Origin: UBA2336 sp036787955
GTDB lineage: Bacteria; Bacteroidota; Bacteroidia; Cytophagales; Cyclobacteriaceae
Direction of reading: 5' to 3'
DNA length: 64,000 nt
Assembly: GCA_036787955.1 (NCBI GenBank)
Contig: DAIQOI010000002.1
Coordinates: forward strand, 248,001-312,000
Position numbers and translations under genes: made by a program. Each line of letters begins with the position of its first letter. Positions within the stretch are counted from its first letter, which is position 1. Under the pieces are notes generated by a model that saw only the letters and a list, made by a program, of their open reading frames with translations, was not told where the DNA came from and ran no database searches. Positions 52,305 to 61,010 of the stretch are shown one piece after another.

Positions 52305-53039
52305 TTGGATTACCTGTTTTATCAGCCTGATATTTCCGGAGGCGCAGATGCCCTGTTAGGCGAAGAAGCAAAACACTGCGCCAAAGTGCTTAGAAAAAAA
52401 GCCGGAGACGAAATCCTTATCACCGATGGGTTAGGTTATTTTTATACAGCCCGGCTGGTTGACGCACAAGCCGGATGCTGCAGATTTTCAGTTATCGGCA
52501 AACAATACTTTCCTCCCCCATTGCCGCAAATTATACTTGCCGTTTCTCCGTTAAAGCATCCGGACCGGTATGAGTGGATGGTTGAAAAATGTACCGAAGC
52601 AGGTGCCACTGCCTTTATTCCAACTATATTTTCCCGCTCACAAAAAAAACAAATTAAGGCCGATCGAATCACCAAGATCACCATCAGTGCAATGAAGCAA
52701 TCGCTCCGGGCCTGGTTGCCTCAATTACATGCACCGGTTACGTTTTCCGAACTTACAAACAGATTTCCGCACAGCAAACGACTCATTTGTTCGGCATCGG
52801 GCCTTCCTCCCTCCCACTGGTTAAACGAAGTGCAGCACACTCCCGAAATCCTGGTTACCGTAGGTCCAGAAGGCGATTTCACCGAAGAAGAGCTTCAAAC
52901 AGCCAAAAACGAAGGTTTTTTGCCGGTAAGTCTCGGACCCAACCGGCTAAGGACCGAAACCGCTGCTTTCGCAGCAACAATACTGCTTTCGGCTTTTTTG
53001 TATCAGAAATTAACTGGCAGCCTATCAGGGTCGCACTAA
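52305..53039 (+). CDS. rsmE: 16S rRNA (uracil-1498-N3)-methyltransferase
   Basis: RsmE methylates U1498 of 16S rRNA in the decoding region. The 244-residue protein has the N-terminal PUA-like domain (EAKHCAKVLRKKAGDEI) and a SPOUT/trefoil-knot domain with VGPEGDFTEEEL and LGPNRLRTETAAFAATILLS, the SAM-binding knot. The start codon is a TTG at 52305, placed six bases after the preceding stop; no ATG is available before the domain. A mid-sequence AVSPLKHPDRYEWMVEKCTEAGA is also family-typical. Confidence 0.92.
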   Translation: MDYLFYQPDISGGADALLGEEAKHCAKVLRKKAGDEILITDGLGYFYTARLVDAQAGCCRFSVIGKQYFPPPLPQIILAVSPLKHPDRYEWMVEKCTEAGATAFIPTIFSRSQKKQIKADRITKITISAMKQSLRAWLPQLHAPVTFSELTNRFPHSKRLICSASGLPPSHWLNEVQHTPEILVTVGPEGDFTEEELQTAKNEGFLPVSLGPNRLRTETAAFAATILLSAFLYQKLTGSLSGSH

Positions 53040-53057
53040 AATGTTTAACATTGTAGC

Positions 53058-53510
53058 ATGGAAAGAAAAGCAGACATCCAGAAAACCATTTACGACAACG
53101 CCAAAACGCACTTTCTCGGCAACTTTCCCGACACCTTGCCTATCGAGCAGGCCTATGTACACATCGGCATGTATCTGGGCTGGATAATTGACAACGACTT
53201 GTACTCCGAGTACTTCGAAGAGGAAGCATCGGCTCAGATTTTCCGGTTCAAGCGCAGAGAAATATCATGTACCATACTGAGTGAAATATGGGATGGCTAT
53301 CTGGGGTACGAACTGTTCAACCGGCAGGGCAATATGTTTACCTATTACTACTATGGTGGTGGCCTTTACCGGAACGATTATGATGAAGTTTTGGTAAAAG
53401 CCCTCCCTTCCATTTATCACGTCATCGATAACTGGGACAACTTTAATAAAATCAGTTTGCGCATTGACATGCGGTTTCAGGATTGGAAAAAACTGGTTGG
53501 TGCAGTTTGA
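53058..53510 (+). CDS. Conserved cytoplasmic protein (DUF7832-like)
   Basis: A 150-residue protein with FPDTLPIEQAYVHIGMYLGWIIDNDLYSE near the start, a pattern I associate with DUF7832-type or Imm-like proteins, and many tyrosines in the middle (FTYYYYGGGLYRNDYDEV). No signal peptide. Family naming is tentative. It follows rsmE by 18 bases and converges on a minus-strand gene 4 bases further on, without a terminator. Confidence 0.65.
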   Translation: MERKADIQKTIYDNAKTHFLGNFPDTLPIEQAYVHIGMYLGWIIDNDLYSEYFEEEASAQIFRFKRREISCTILSEIWDGYLGYELFNRQGNMFTYYYYGGGLYRNDYDEVLVKALPSIYHVIDNWDNFNKISLRIDMRFQDWKKLVGAV

Positions 53511-53514
53511 TTCT

Positions 53515-55278
53515 TTACTTTAATTTTCCGCTTTTATCAGCCACCACAACCCTACCATCTTCGGAAAGAATCTGCAACTCGCCTGTATCCACCTGATAGT
53601 TCATTGACCGGGGAACAAAGTCCAGCGAATAGTTTGCCGTCCAGGCCAGGCCATCCAACCTGTAAATCTTGGCGAGAACAGCATTGTACTTATTCTTTAT
53701 CGGAGTGTTGTTGACAAGCATAACAAAAAATATCTGCGATTTGCTGTCGGATGTTACCAGGGCTTTCACCGCTTGCAGTTGCGTCTTGCTGAAGGTTGCA
53801 GCATCAACCGGGAAACGCACCCGCACAGTGGGTTTGTGCGAAAGCGGAACGTCATAAAAATATGCTTCCGTCTGGTTGTTGCCATACCACAAACCGGCCG
53901 TGAATTTAGGTTCCAATACCAAAGGAGTAAATGGCGATTTCAAATCGGCCGAAAGGGGGATGGAGTCATTCCCCGAAATCAGCCATTTCAGTGCAGACGA
54001 ACGCCTGATAAATTCATTCTCGGCACGTAATTTTTCTTTCTGCGCATATTCCTGCTGTGCGCGCACGTAGCTTTTCAGTAAAGTTACACTGTTATAGGTC
54101 TGGCTCACAAAATCCTGATAATTCAATGCTTCCTCATCCAGATTTCGTTGTGCTGCAATTTTGAGTACACTGTCCAGCCGGTCCAAAGCCCGAAGCTCTC
54201 GCTGAACCAAATCGAGCTGAAAAAACACATCTGCCGAGTCGCGATACCGGCGTGTATTCACCCTGGCTGACCGGTAGTCAAGATCGGCTACCTTTACAGC
54301 AAGAATATCAAGGGGCATGGGTCGCTCATCAAATTTGCGCAAATTGTCATTTATCAGATTTTGCACCAGCCTGGTCAAATCGCTGTGAACGGAAACAGAA
54401 TCCTTTTTCAGTTTTTCAGCGAGCTTGTTGATTTCTATGTCGTAACTAATCAATGCCTGACGCATCGGCTTGAGTTCCTGTTCGATCTGTCTGATTGATT
54501 CGTTGGCAAATGATTTGTAATCCCATATCAACGGTTCATTGGAATAAAAGTCTGCCGGCTCAGTTCCATCCTTTTTGAAATCTGTAATCGGCCGGGGCTT
54601 CCACACCGGCTTATAGTTTACTTTATCCAGATTACCTATACTCACGCGGTAGTTATCGAAATCTTTGGCTGCCGAATCAAAGTGCAAGGCAAGATTCTTC
54701 AGCTGACTGACCAGCTGATCATCCGAACGCAGATAAAATTCCCGGATACCGGGATAACTCTGTTGGATTGACACAAAAAGTGCCTGGCTTCTGTTGTACG
54801 CAGCCACCGAGCGCGAGAAGAAATACTTAACCATTTTCACCTTGTCTATGCGCTCACGCAGCGATTCGGTGCGCTTGCGCAAATCGAACTGCACATCCGA
54901 AAGCTTTACACCATAATTTCCGGTGCGCAGGTCGGTGCGGCTATATATGGCATAGTATTCCTGATTTTTCTTGAGGTCTTTTTCATTCAGCATGGAGGAT
55001 GCTTTATTAAACATCAGAATGGCCGAATCCATGTTCGCCAGCGCCTGTTCTGTGTTTTTCAGGATGTCGTCTTTACCGATCTTATTTTCGTAAATGATGC
55101 CCAAATACAAATAAGCATTGGCGTTATCGGTCGTTTCGCGCAGGTAGCGTTTCAGAAAGGGCTCGGCCGCCTCATATTGTTTCGTGCTAAGCAGGTTATA
55201 AATGTCTTTATACTTGAGCTTCTGCCCGGAAACCGGAACTGCCAGCATTGAAAAAATAAGAAAAATGAATGTGCGCAT
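53515..55278 (-). CDS. Large exported protein with TPR-like helices, function unknown
   Basis: A 587-residue protein. A signal peptide (FIFLIFSMLAVPVSGQ) leads into a helical TPR-like start (YKDIYNLLSTKQYEAAEPFLKRYLRETTDNANAYLYLGIIYE in parts), then long charged helices (residues about 90-410), and a beta-rich C-terminus (FTAGLWYGNNQTEAYFYDVPLSHKPTVRVRFPV in parts). It is probably periplasmic or a surface scaffold. I start at ATG 55278; a longer frame to 55299 is open. Not assignable to a family. Confidence 0.72.
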   Translation of the reverse strand: MRTFIFLIFSMLAVPVSGQKLKYKDIYNLLSTKQYEAAEPFLKRYLRETTDNANAYLYLGIIYENKIGKDDILKNTEQALANMDSAILMFNKASSMLNEKDLKKNQEYYAIYSRTDLRTGNYGVKLSDVQFDLRKRTESLRERIDKVKMVKYFFSRSVAAYNRSQALFVSIQQSYPGIREFYLRSDDQLVSQLKNLALHFDSAAKDFDNYRVSIGNLDKVNYKPVWKPRPITDFKKDGTEPADFYSNEPLIWDYKSFANESIRQIEQELKPMRQALISYDIEINKLAEKLKKDSVSVHSDLTRLVQNLINDNLRKFDERPMPLDILAVKVADLDYRSARVNTRRYRDSADVFFQLDLVQRELRALDRLDSVLKIAAQRNLDEEALNYQDFVSQTYNSVTLLKSYVRAQQEYAQKEKLRAENEFIRRSSALKWLISGNDSIPLSADLKSPFTPLVLEPKFTAGLWYGNNQTEAYFYDVPLSHKPTVRVRFPVDAATFSKTQLQAVKALVTSDSKSQIFFVMLVNNTPIKNKYNAVLAKIYRLDGLAWTANYSLDFVPRSMNYQVDTGELQILSEDGRVVVADKSGKLK

Positions 55279-55314
55279 TGTTAAAATTTTTAAAGCCAAC
55301 GGGTTCTAAATTAG

Positions 55315-55322
55315 TAAATTTG
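55315..55322 (+). promoter_or_regulatory. Probable -7 element of the TlpA thioredoxin gene
   Basis: TAAATTTG exactly matches TAnnTTTG, 17 bases ahead of ATG 55340, giving a leader of about 11 bases. Confidence 0.45.
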
Positions 55323-55339
55323 AACAAAATTCAGACCAA

Positions 55340-55912
55340 ATGATCACCCAAGAGCCTGTTAAAAAATACCAGTGGCTGTCGCGGTTCCTGCCATGGGCGG
55401 CTGCCTTGCTGGTCCTTGCAACTTTTTTCCTCACTGCGGGCCGTCTCACTGATGTAATGCACCACACCGGTTCTTCGTCTGCACCCCCGAAGTCATTTGA
55501 TTATTCCTTTACAATAAAAGATTTGAGCAACAAAAAAATTTCATTCGAACAATTTAGGGGCAAGGTTGTGTTCATCAATCTGTGGGCTACATGGTGCGGT
55601 CCCTGCCGTGCCGAAATGCCCACCATTGAAACGCTTTACCGGAAAGTACAACACAACGATATTCAGTTTATCATGCTTTCCGTGGATGAAGATGCTGATC
55701 AGCATAAAGTGCGGAGATTTATTGAAAAAAATAATTACTCTTTTCCTGTTTACATGCCTTCGGGCAATTTACCCCCCTTGTTACAGGTGCCATCCATTCC
55801 TACCACGTTTATTGTAGATAAACGTGGTAACATTGTCCGCAAAAAAGTGGGGATGAACGATTTCAGCACAACAGAATATGTCAGGTTGCTGAATGAGCTG
55901 GCCAATCAATAA
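55340..55912 (+). CDS. TlpA family thioredoxin, membrane-anchored
   Basis: A 190-residue periplasmic reductase. One N-terminal membrane helix (FLPWAAALLVLATFFLTAG) anchors a TlpA-type thioredoxin domain with WATWCGPCRAEM (CxxC) and the cis-proline loop VPSIPTTFIVD. It would deliver electrons to envelope cysteines. It has no obvious partner; the coaX gene converges from the other side. Unlike the 24 kb copy it has no DUF4369 domain and no lipobox. Confidence 0.92.
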   Translation: MITQEPVKKYQWLSRFLPWAAALLVLATFFLTAGRLTDVMHHTGSSSAPPKSFDYSFTIKDLSNKKISFEQFRGKVVFINLWATWCGPCRAEMPTIETLYRKVQHNDIQFIMLSVDEDADQHKVRRFIEKNNYSFPVYMPSGNLPPLLQVPSIPTTFIVDKRGNIVRKKVGMNDFSTTEYVRLLNELANQ

Positions 55913-55961
55913 ACCCAGCGTATTAAACGCTTCTTTCCGGAGCCTTCGGTGGAGCGGAGTT

Positions 55962-56726
55962 TTAAACTAGAGAGGCGGTAATGCGCAATCCTTCCAGCGT
56001 GAGGTATGGATCTACCGCAGTAAACGTTTCTGACAGCGAAGGTATGACTGCGACCAGCCCACCGGTACCTACCGATTGCAGGTTAGGATCGTTCAGCTCG
56101 GTGCGTATTTTTTCAATCATGGATTTTACCAGGCCCTCATAACCCATCAGCACACCGGCCTGTATGGCATGCACGGTGTTTTTGCCCATAACGGTTCCGG
56201 GCCATTGCAGCGGAACATCAAATAGCTTAGCCGTATTTTGCGCCAATGCCCGAACAGCCGTTTTTAGCCCCGGTGTTATGGCCACGCCCAGTATTTCACC
56301 ATTTTTTGATATGGTTGTAAATGTAAGCGCAGTGCCAAAGTCTACCACTACACAATTACTTTTAAAGCGCTGGTAGGCTGCCAGGGCATTCGCTACCAGA
56401 TCACTGCCAATTTCGTAAGGATTCAATACCTTGATAGGAAGCTTGTGATAAACATCCGGCCCCAGCACCACAGGGTTCTTTTCAAACAGAGGCACGGTCA
56501 CGTTAATTATCTTTTCGGTAAGATCAGGCACTACGCTGCTTAGCACGATACGTTCTACATTGCGGTGATCGAGGTTCGCCTCCGCGAAGAAGTCCCTTAT
56601 CTTAATACCATAAAACAGTTCGGGGCGGTCGGCCACAGCGGGTATGCGCCATACGTGGCGCCATGTGGTTTCCTGGCAGAGCCCCAAGGTAACGTCGGAG
56701 TTGCCGATATCAACAGCCAGTATCAT
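55962..56726 (-). CDS. coaX: Type III pantothenate kinase
   Basis: CoaX phosphorylates pantothenate, the first step of coenzyme A synthesis, and uses no acyl-CoA feedback. The 254-residue protein begins MILAVDIGNSDVTLGL (the phosphate-binding DIGNT-type loop), has GSDLVANALAAYQRFKSNCVVVDFGTALTF in parts, and GVAITPGLKTAVRAL. Type III enzymes are the form typical of this phylum. It overlaps the upstream sirtuin gene as ATGA and may share regulation with it. Confidence 0.95.
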   Translation of the reverse strand: MILAVDIGNSDVTLGLCQETTWRHVWRIPAVADRPELFYGIKIRDFFAEANLDHRNVERIVLSSVVPDLTEKIINVTVPLFEKNPVVLGPDVYHKLPIKVLNPYEIGSDLVANALAAYQRFKSNCVVVDFGTALTFTTISKNGEILGVAITPGLKTAVRALAQNTAKLFDVPLQWPGTVMGKNTVHAIQAGVLMGYEGLVKSMIEKIRTELNDPNLQSVGTGGLVAVIPSLSETFTAVDPYLTLEGLRITASLV

Positions 56727-57412
56727 GCAAGCTGGATCAATTTGGGTTTGAGCCGGGCCAGGCCTGTGCTTGCTTTTTCTGCTATGCTTTTCAGATTATC
56801 CACGCCATTCACCACAGGTACGTCCGGATCAACAATAAATTTCGGAATTTCACTTTTTACAAAATAAATCAGATCGGCAGCCGGGTGCACCTGCAACGAC
56901 GTGCCAACGATAAGGAAAATATCGGCTTGCATGGCATGGGTTAATGCCACTTCCATGTTGGGTACCTGCTCGCCAAACCACACCACGTTGGGACGTAACT
57001 GCGAACCTTTTTCGCAGCAATCACCCAACTTTAATTCCCAACCTTTGATGGGGTAAACGAGCGTTTCATCTATCGTGCTGCGGGCTTCAAAAAGACTGCC
57101 ATGCAAATGGATAACATTTGTGGATCCCGCCCGTTCATGCAGGTTGTCCACATTTTGGGTAATGATGGTTACCTCAAAATACTTTTCCAACTCAGCCAGA
57201 ATCCGGTGTCCTTTATTGGGTTTGGCTTCAAGAGCCGTTTTTCTGCGTTGGTTGTAGAAATCCAAAACAAGACCGGGATTACGGTCCCAGCCTTCGGGTG
57301 TAGCTACATCTTCCAGTCTGTATCCTTCCCATAAACCGCCTGCACCGCGAAAGGTAGCAAGGCCGCTTTCTGCACTGATGCCCGCACCGGTCAATACTAC
57401 GAGTTTTTTCAT
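56723..57412 (-). CDS. cobB: NAD-dependent protein deacylase (sirtuin)
   Basis: A 229-residue sirtuin that removes acyl groups from lysines using NAD+. Visible motifs: GAGISAESGLATFRGAGGLWEGY (NAD pocket), QNVDNLHERAG and LHGSLFEA with the catalytic His, and the IVGTSLQVHPAADL second NAD strand. The zinc ribbon of four cysteines is missing its first CxxC; only CCEKG remains, so zinc binding is doubtful. I start at ATG 57412, one base after the topA stop; an extension upstream is open. Substrate unknown. Confidence 0.88.
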   Translation of the reverse strand: MKKLVVLTGAGISAESGLATFRGAGGLWEGYRLEDVATPEGWDRNPGLVLDFYNQRRKTALEAKPNKGHRILAELEKYFEVTIITQNVDNLHERAGSTNVIHLHGSLFEARSTIDETLVYPIKGWELKLGDCCEKGSQLRPNVVWFGEQVPNMEVALTHAMQADIFLIVGTSLQVHPAADLIYFVKSEIPKFIVDPDVPVVNGVDNLKSIAEKASTGLARLKPKLIQLA

Positions 57413-57413
57413 G

Positions 57414-59750
57414 CTATTCATCAGCTTTCCTTTTTCGGGCAAATGCCCGCCTTTTTCGTTCGGGAGCTGATTCGGCCAATGCCAGGCATTCTTCAAGAGT
57501 GAGATCGGCCGGATTTTTATCCGAGGGAATTTTTACGTTTTTATTGCCGGCTTTTATATAAGGTCCAAACCTTCCGTTGAGAATCTGAACATCCGGATTT
57601 TCATCAAACACCTTGATGGTGCGGTTGGCATCGGCAGTGCGCTTTTGCTGAATAAGTTCCTTGCACCGTTCCAGGGTAATGGTATACGGATCCTCTTCTT
57701 TCGGTATGGATACGTACTTTTTATCATGCTGTACGTAAGGCCCGAACCGACCTATGCCTACCACCACGGGCTTGCCTTCGAACTCTCCCATTTGTCGGGG
57801 CATTTTGAGCAAATCCAACGCCTCTTCCAGGGTGATGCTTTCGATAAACTGACCGGGCCGCAGGCTGGCGAACTTAGGTTTTTCGCCCCCGTTCTCATCG
57901 GGATTATCGCCTACCTGCACGTAGGCTCCGAACCGACCCAGCTTCACATAAACTTTTTTTCCGGTTTTCGGGTCAACACCCAGTTCGCGCGACTTACCCA
58001 CCTGCGACCGCTCTACCTGTTCGGTTTGCTGCACTTTTTTATGAAAGGGCTTGTAGAAATTATCAATCATCTTTCGCCATTCCAGTTTTCCTGCAGCAAT
58101 TTCATCAAACTCCAGCTCGATCTCGGAAGTGAATGAATAATCGGTGATATCGGGGAAATGCTCTACCAGGAAATCGTTCACCACCATGGCGGTATTGGTA
58201 GGGAAAAGTTTGTTTTTTTCTGCCCCAATAATTTCTTTTTCTGTAAATTTTTCGATGTTATTGTTTTTCAGCTTCAGCAGCCGGTATTCGCGTTCGGTGC
58301 CTTCGCGGCTTTCTTTTACCACATAACCGCGCTTTTGGATGGTAGATATGGTAGGAGCATAGGTAGAAGGCCGGCCAATACCCAGCTCTTCGAGTTTTTT
58401 AACCAGGCTGGCTTCTGTGTAACGTGGCGGATAGCGCGAAAAAATCTGCCGGGCAGTCATCTCATCCAGTGCCAGTATCTGCCCCACCGCAAGCGGTGGA
58501 AGCATCTTGCCGTTCTCTTCCTCATCCTCCTCGTCAGCAGACTCGATGTACACTTTAAGAAAACCGTCAAACTTCACCACCTCGCCCGTTGCCACAAACG
58601 TTTTGGGGTTTGTGGAAACAGCTATGGTAGCTGTGGTTTTCTCCAGCTCGGCATCGGCCATCTGTGATGCAATGGCGCGCTTCCAGATCAATTCGTACAG
58701 GCGCTTGGCGTTGCGATCCATGCCGGGGTCCAGTACAGAAAAATCCGTGGGGCGAATGGCTTCGTGTGCTTCCTGCGCGGTGGCCGATTTATTTTTATAC
58801 TGCCTGGGCTGCACATACTTCTCGCCATATGCGGTAACTATCTGCTGCCTGGCACCCGCCTGCGCCTCATCCGAAAGGTTAACTGAGTCGGTGCGCATGT
58901 AGCTGATCTTACCGGCTTCGTACAGCTTTTGCGCCACCACCATGGTTTGTGAAACCGAAAAACCAAGCTTGCGGGCTGCCTCCTGCTGCAAAGTGGATGT
59001 GGTAAAAGGTGGTGCGGGGCTTCTTTTCGAAGGCCTGGTTTGCAAGTCGCTGATAGTAAAAGTCGCCCCTTTACAGGATTCCAGGAATCGAAGCGCTTCC
59101 TCTTCGGTATCGAAGCGTTCGGATAATTCGGTGTTCAGCGTTTTGCCGTTGCCAAGATCGAATGTGGCTGTTACACGAAACGAAGTGGCTGGTTTGAAGT
59201 CGGCTATTTCTCGTTCACGCTCAACAACCAGCCTTACCGCAACGGATTGTACGCGTCCTGCGGATAAGCCGGTCTTAATCTTTTTCCATAAAATCGGTGA
59301 AAGTTCGTAGCCTACCAGCCGGTCGAGCACCCGGCGTGCCTGTTGTGCATTGACCAGATCCAGATCAATACCGCGCGGATTTTGCAAAGCATTTAAAATT
59401 GCCCGTTTTGTAATCTCGGTAAACACAATACGGCGTGTCTTTGCGTCATTCAGGTTGAGCACTTCCTTCAGGTGCCACGATATGGCTTCCCCTTCGCGAT
59501 CCTCATCACTTGCCAGATAAACGGTTTCGGCTTCATCGGCAAGTTTCTTGAGTTTTGTTATAACTTCTTTTTTATCAGGGCTTATTTCGTATGTTGGTTC
59601 GTATCCGTTTTCAATGTCAATGGCATTACCGCCCTTTGGCAAGTCGCGCACGTGCCCCATGCTGGAAGCCACCTTAAAATCCTTACCCAAATACCCTTCT
59701 ATGGTTTTGGCTTTTGCAGGAGACTCAACAATTACCAGATTCTTTGCCAT
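57414..59750 (-). CDS. topA: DNA topoisomerase I (type IA)
   Basis: TopA relaxes negative supercoils. The 778-residue protein has an N-terminal TOPRIM domain (VIVESPAKAKTIEGYLG, ASDEDREGEAISWHL), the four-domain ring with active-site Tyr284 (GKISYMRTDS), and a tail of three repeated topoisomerase C-terminal motifs (LGRFGAYVQVG, IGRFGPYVQHD, NGRFGPYIKAG) instead of cysteine zinc fingers, as usual in Bacteroidota. It ends in a highly basic stretch (RKRRAFARKRK). The sirtuin gene follows one base after its stop. Confidence 0.97.
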   Translation of the reverse strand: MAKNLVIVESPAKAKTIEGYLGKDFKVASSMGHVRDLPKGGNAIDIENGYEPTYEISPDKKEVITKLKKLADEAETVYLASDEDREGEAISWHLKEVLNLNDAKTRRIVFTEITKRAILNALQNPRGIDLDLVNAQQARRVLDRLVGYELSPILWKKIKTGLSAGRVQSVAVRLVVEREREIADFKPATSFRVTATFDLGNGKTLNTELSERFDTEEEALRFLESCKGATFTISDLQTRPSKRSPAPPFTTSTLQQEAARKLGFSVSQTMVVAQKLYEAGKISYMRTDSVNLSDEAQAGARQQIVTAYGEKYVQPRQYKNKSATAQEAHEAIRPTDFSVLDPGMDRNAKRLYELIWKRAIASQMADAELEKTTATIAVSTNPKTFVATGEVVKFDGFLKVYIESADEEDEEENGKMLPPLAVGQILALDEMTARQIFSRYPPRYTEASLVKKLEELGIGRPSTYAPTISTIQKRGYVVKESREGTEREYRLLKLKNNNIEKFTEKEIIGAEKNKLFPTNTAMVVNDFLVEHFPDITDYSFTSEIELEFDEIAAGKLEWRKMIDNFYKPFHKKVQQTEQVERSQVGKSRELGVDPKTGKKVYVKLGRFGAYVQVGDNPDENGGEKPKFASLRPGQFIESITLEEALDLLKMPRQMGEFEGKPVVVGIGRFGPYVQHDKKYVSIPKEEDPYTITLERCKELIQQKRTADANRTIKVFDENPDVQILNGRFGPYIKAGNKNVKIPSDKNPADLTLEECLALAESAPERKRRAFARKRKADE

Positions 59751-59924
59751 GTTTGTGCCTTGTGAAAGGGCTCAAATATCTGCAAAATTCCAAAAAAACA
59801 AATTTTGATTTCAGTTAACTGTGCTTAATGTCGATAGTCTCTGCTGCCCGAAAAAATTTCAGTCAATTGTCCGAAAAGCATTTCATTCCAATACAATTGT
59901 ATTTTTACGCGAATTGTTCCACAC

Positions 59925-60974
59925 ATGACCAGAGATGAAATAATTCAAAACTTCGATCCCAACGGACCGGGAGCGGAAGGAAAATTATTTGGTTTGCCGT
60001 TTGATGAAGCCAGCGCACAGGTTATTGTAGTGCCCATGCCCTGGGAAGTAACGGTGTCGTACCACGAAGGCACCGCACGTGGACCAGCGGCCATTTTGCA
60101 AGCCTCGGGACAAGTGGATTTATACAACCGCCACATACCCAATGCCTGGCAAATTGGTATTGCCATGTTGCCCATTCCACAAGACTGGAAGAACAAGAGC
60201 GATGCTCTACGGAAGATGGCCACTCAGCACATCGAAGCACTGACAGCCGGTAATATGCCCGAAAACAGCAAACTGCTTGATGAAGTAAACCAAGGATGCG
60301 GGGAAATGGTAAAATACGTAAAAGAAACAACAAGGTATTATCTGCAAAAGGGTAAGCTGGTGGGCTTGTTAGGTGGCGATCACAGCACACCCCTTGGTTT
60401 TATTCAGGCGTTAAGTGAACAGCATGAGCGTTTCGGAATTTTGCAAATTGACGCGCATGCCGATCTGCGCAAAGCTTATGAAGGTTTCACCTACTCTCAT
60501 GCCTCCATTATGTACAACGCATTGAAACTTCCTTCGGTAAACCGACTGGTACAGGTAGGTATCCGCGATTTCTGTGAAGAAGAGGTACAGGTAATGGAAC
60601 GATCCATGGGCAGGATAAAAACCTTTTTCGATGACGATCTTAAAAGTAGTCTCTACGAAGGAAGGCACTGGAACAGCCTGTGCAAGGAAATTATCCGCGA
60701 ATTACCCGACAAGGTTTATATAAGTTTCGATATTGACGGACTTCACCCCAGCCTGTGCCCGGGCACAGGAACACCCGTAGCCGGAGGCCTGGAGTATGAT
60801 CAGGTGCTTTACTTAATCCGCCAGGTGGTGCAGTCAGGCAGGAAAATAATCGGCTTCGACCTCAATGAGGTGGCGCCCGGAGAAGACGACTGGGATGCGA
60901 ATGTAGGCGCCCGCCTGTTGTACCAGTTGTGCAACTGGATGGCCGTATCGCAGGGTAAGCATTTAAACAACTAA
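59925..60974 (+). CDS. Arginase/agmatinase/formimidoylglutamase family hydrolase
   Basis: A 349-residue metal-dependent ureohydrolase. The manganese ligands appear in GGDHSTP, DAHADLR and SFDIDGLHP. It may be agmatinase, arginase or formimidoylglutamase; the family ending (FDLNEVAPGEDDWDANVGARLLYQL) does not settle which. In Bacteroidota, similar proteins near histidine or arginine genes are named agmatinase, and no such neighbour is here. It precedes the AGCS symporter by 36 bases. A -7-like TATTTTTA sits near 59902. Confidence 0.85.
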   Translation: MTRDEIIQNFDPNGPGAEGKLFGLPFDEASAQVIVVPMPWEVTVSYHEGTARGPAAILQASGQVDLYNRHIPNAWQIGIAMLPIPQDWKNKSDALRKMATQHIEALTAGNMPENSKLLDEVNQGCGEMVKYVKETTRYYLQKGKLVGLLGGDHSTPLGFIQALSEQHERFGILQIDAHADLRKAYEGFTYSHASIMYNALKLPSVNRLVQVGIRDFCEEEVQVMERSMGRIKTFFDDDLKSSLYEGRHWNSLCKEIIRELPDKVYISFDIDGLHPSLCPGTGTPVAGGLEYDQVLYLIRQVVQSGRKIIGFDLNEVAPGEDDWDANVGARLLYQLCNWMAVSQGKHLNN

Positions 60975-61010
60975 CATAATTCCTATTTTGCGTTTCTTAA
61001 ACATAATTTC

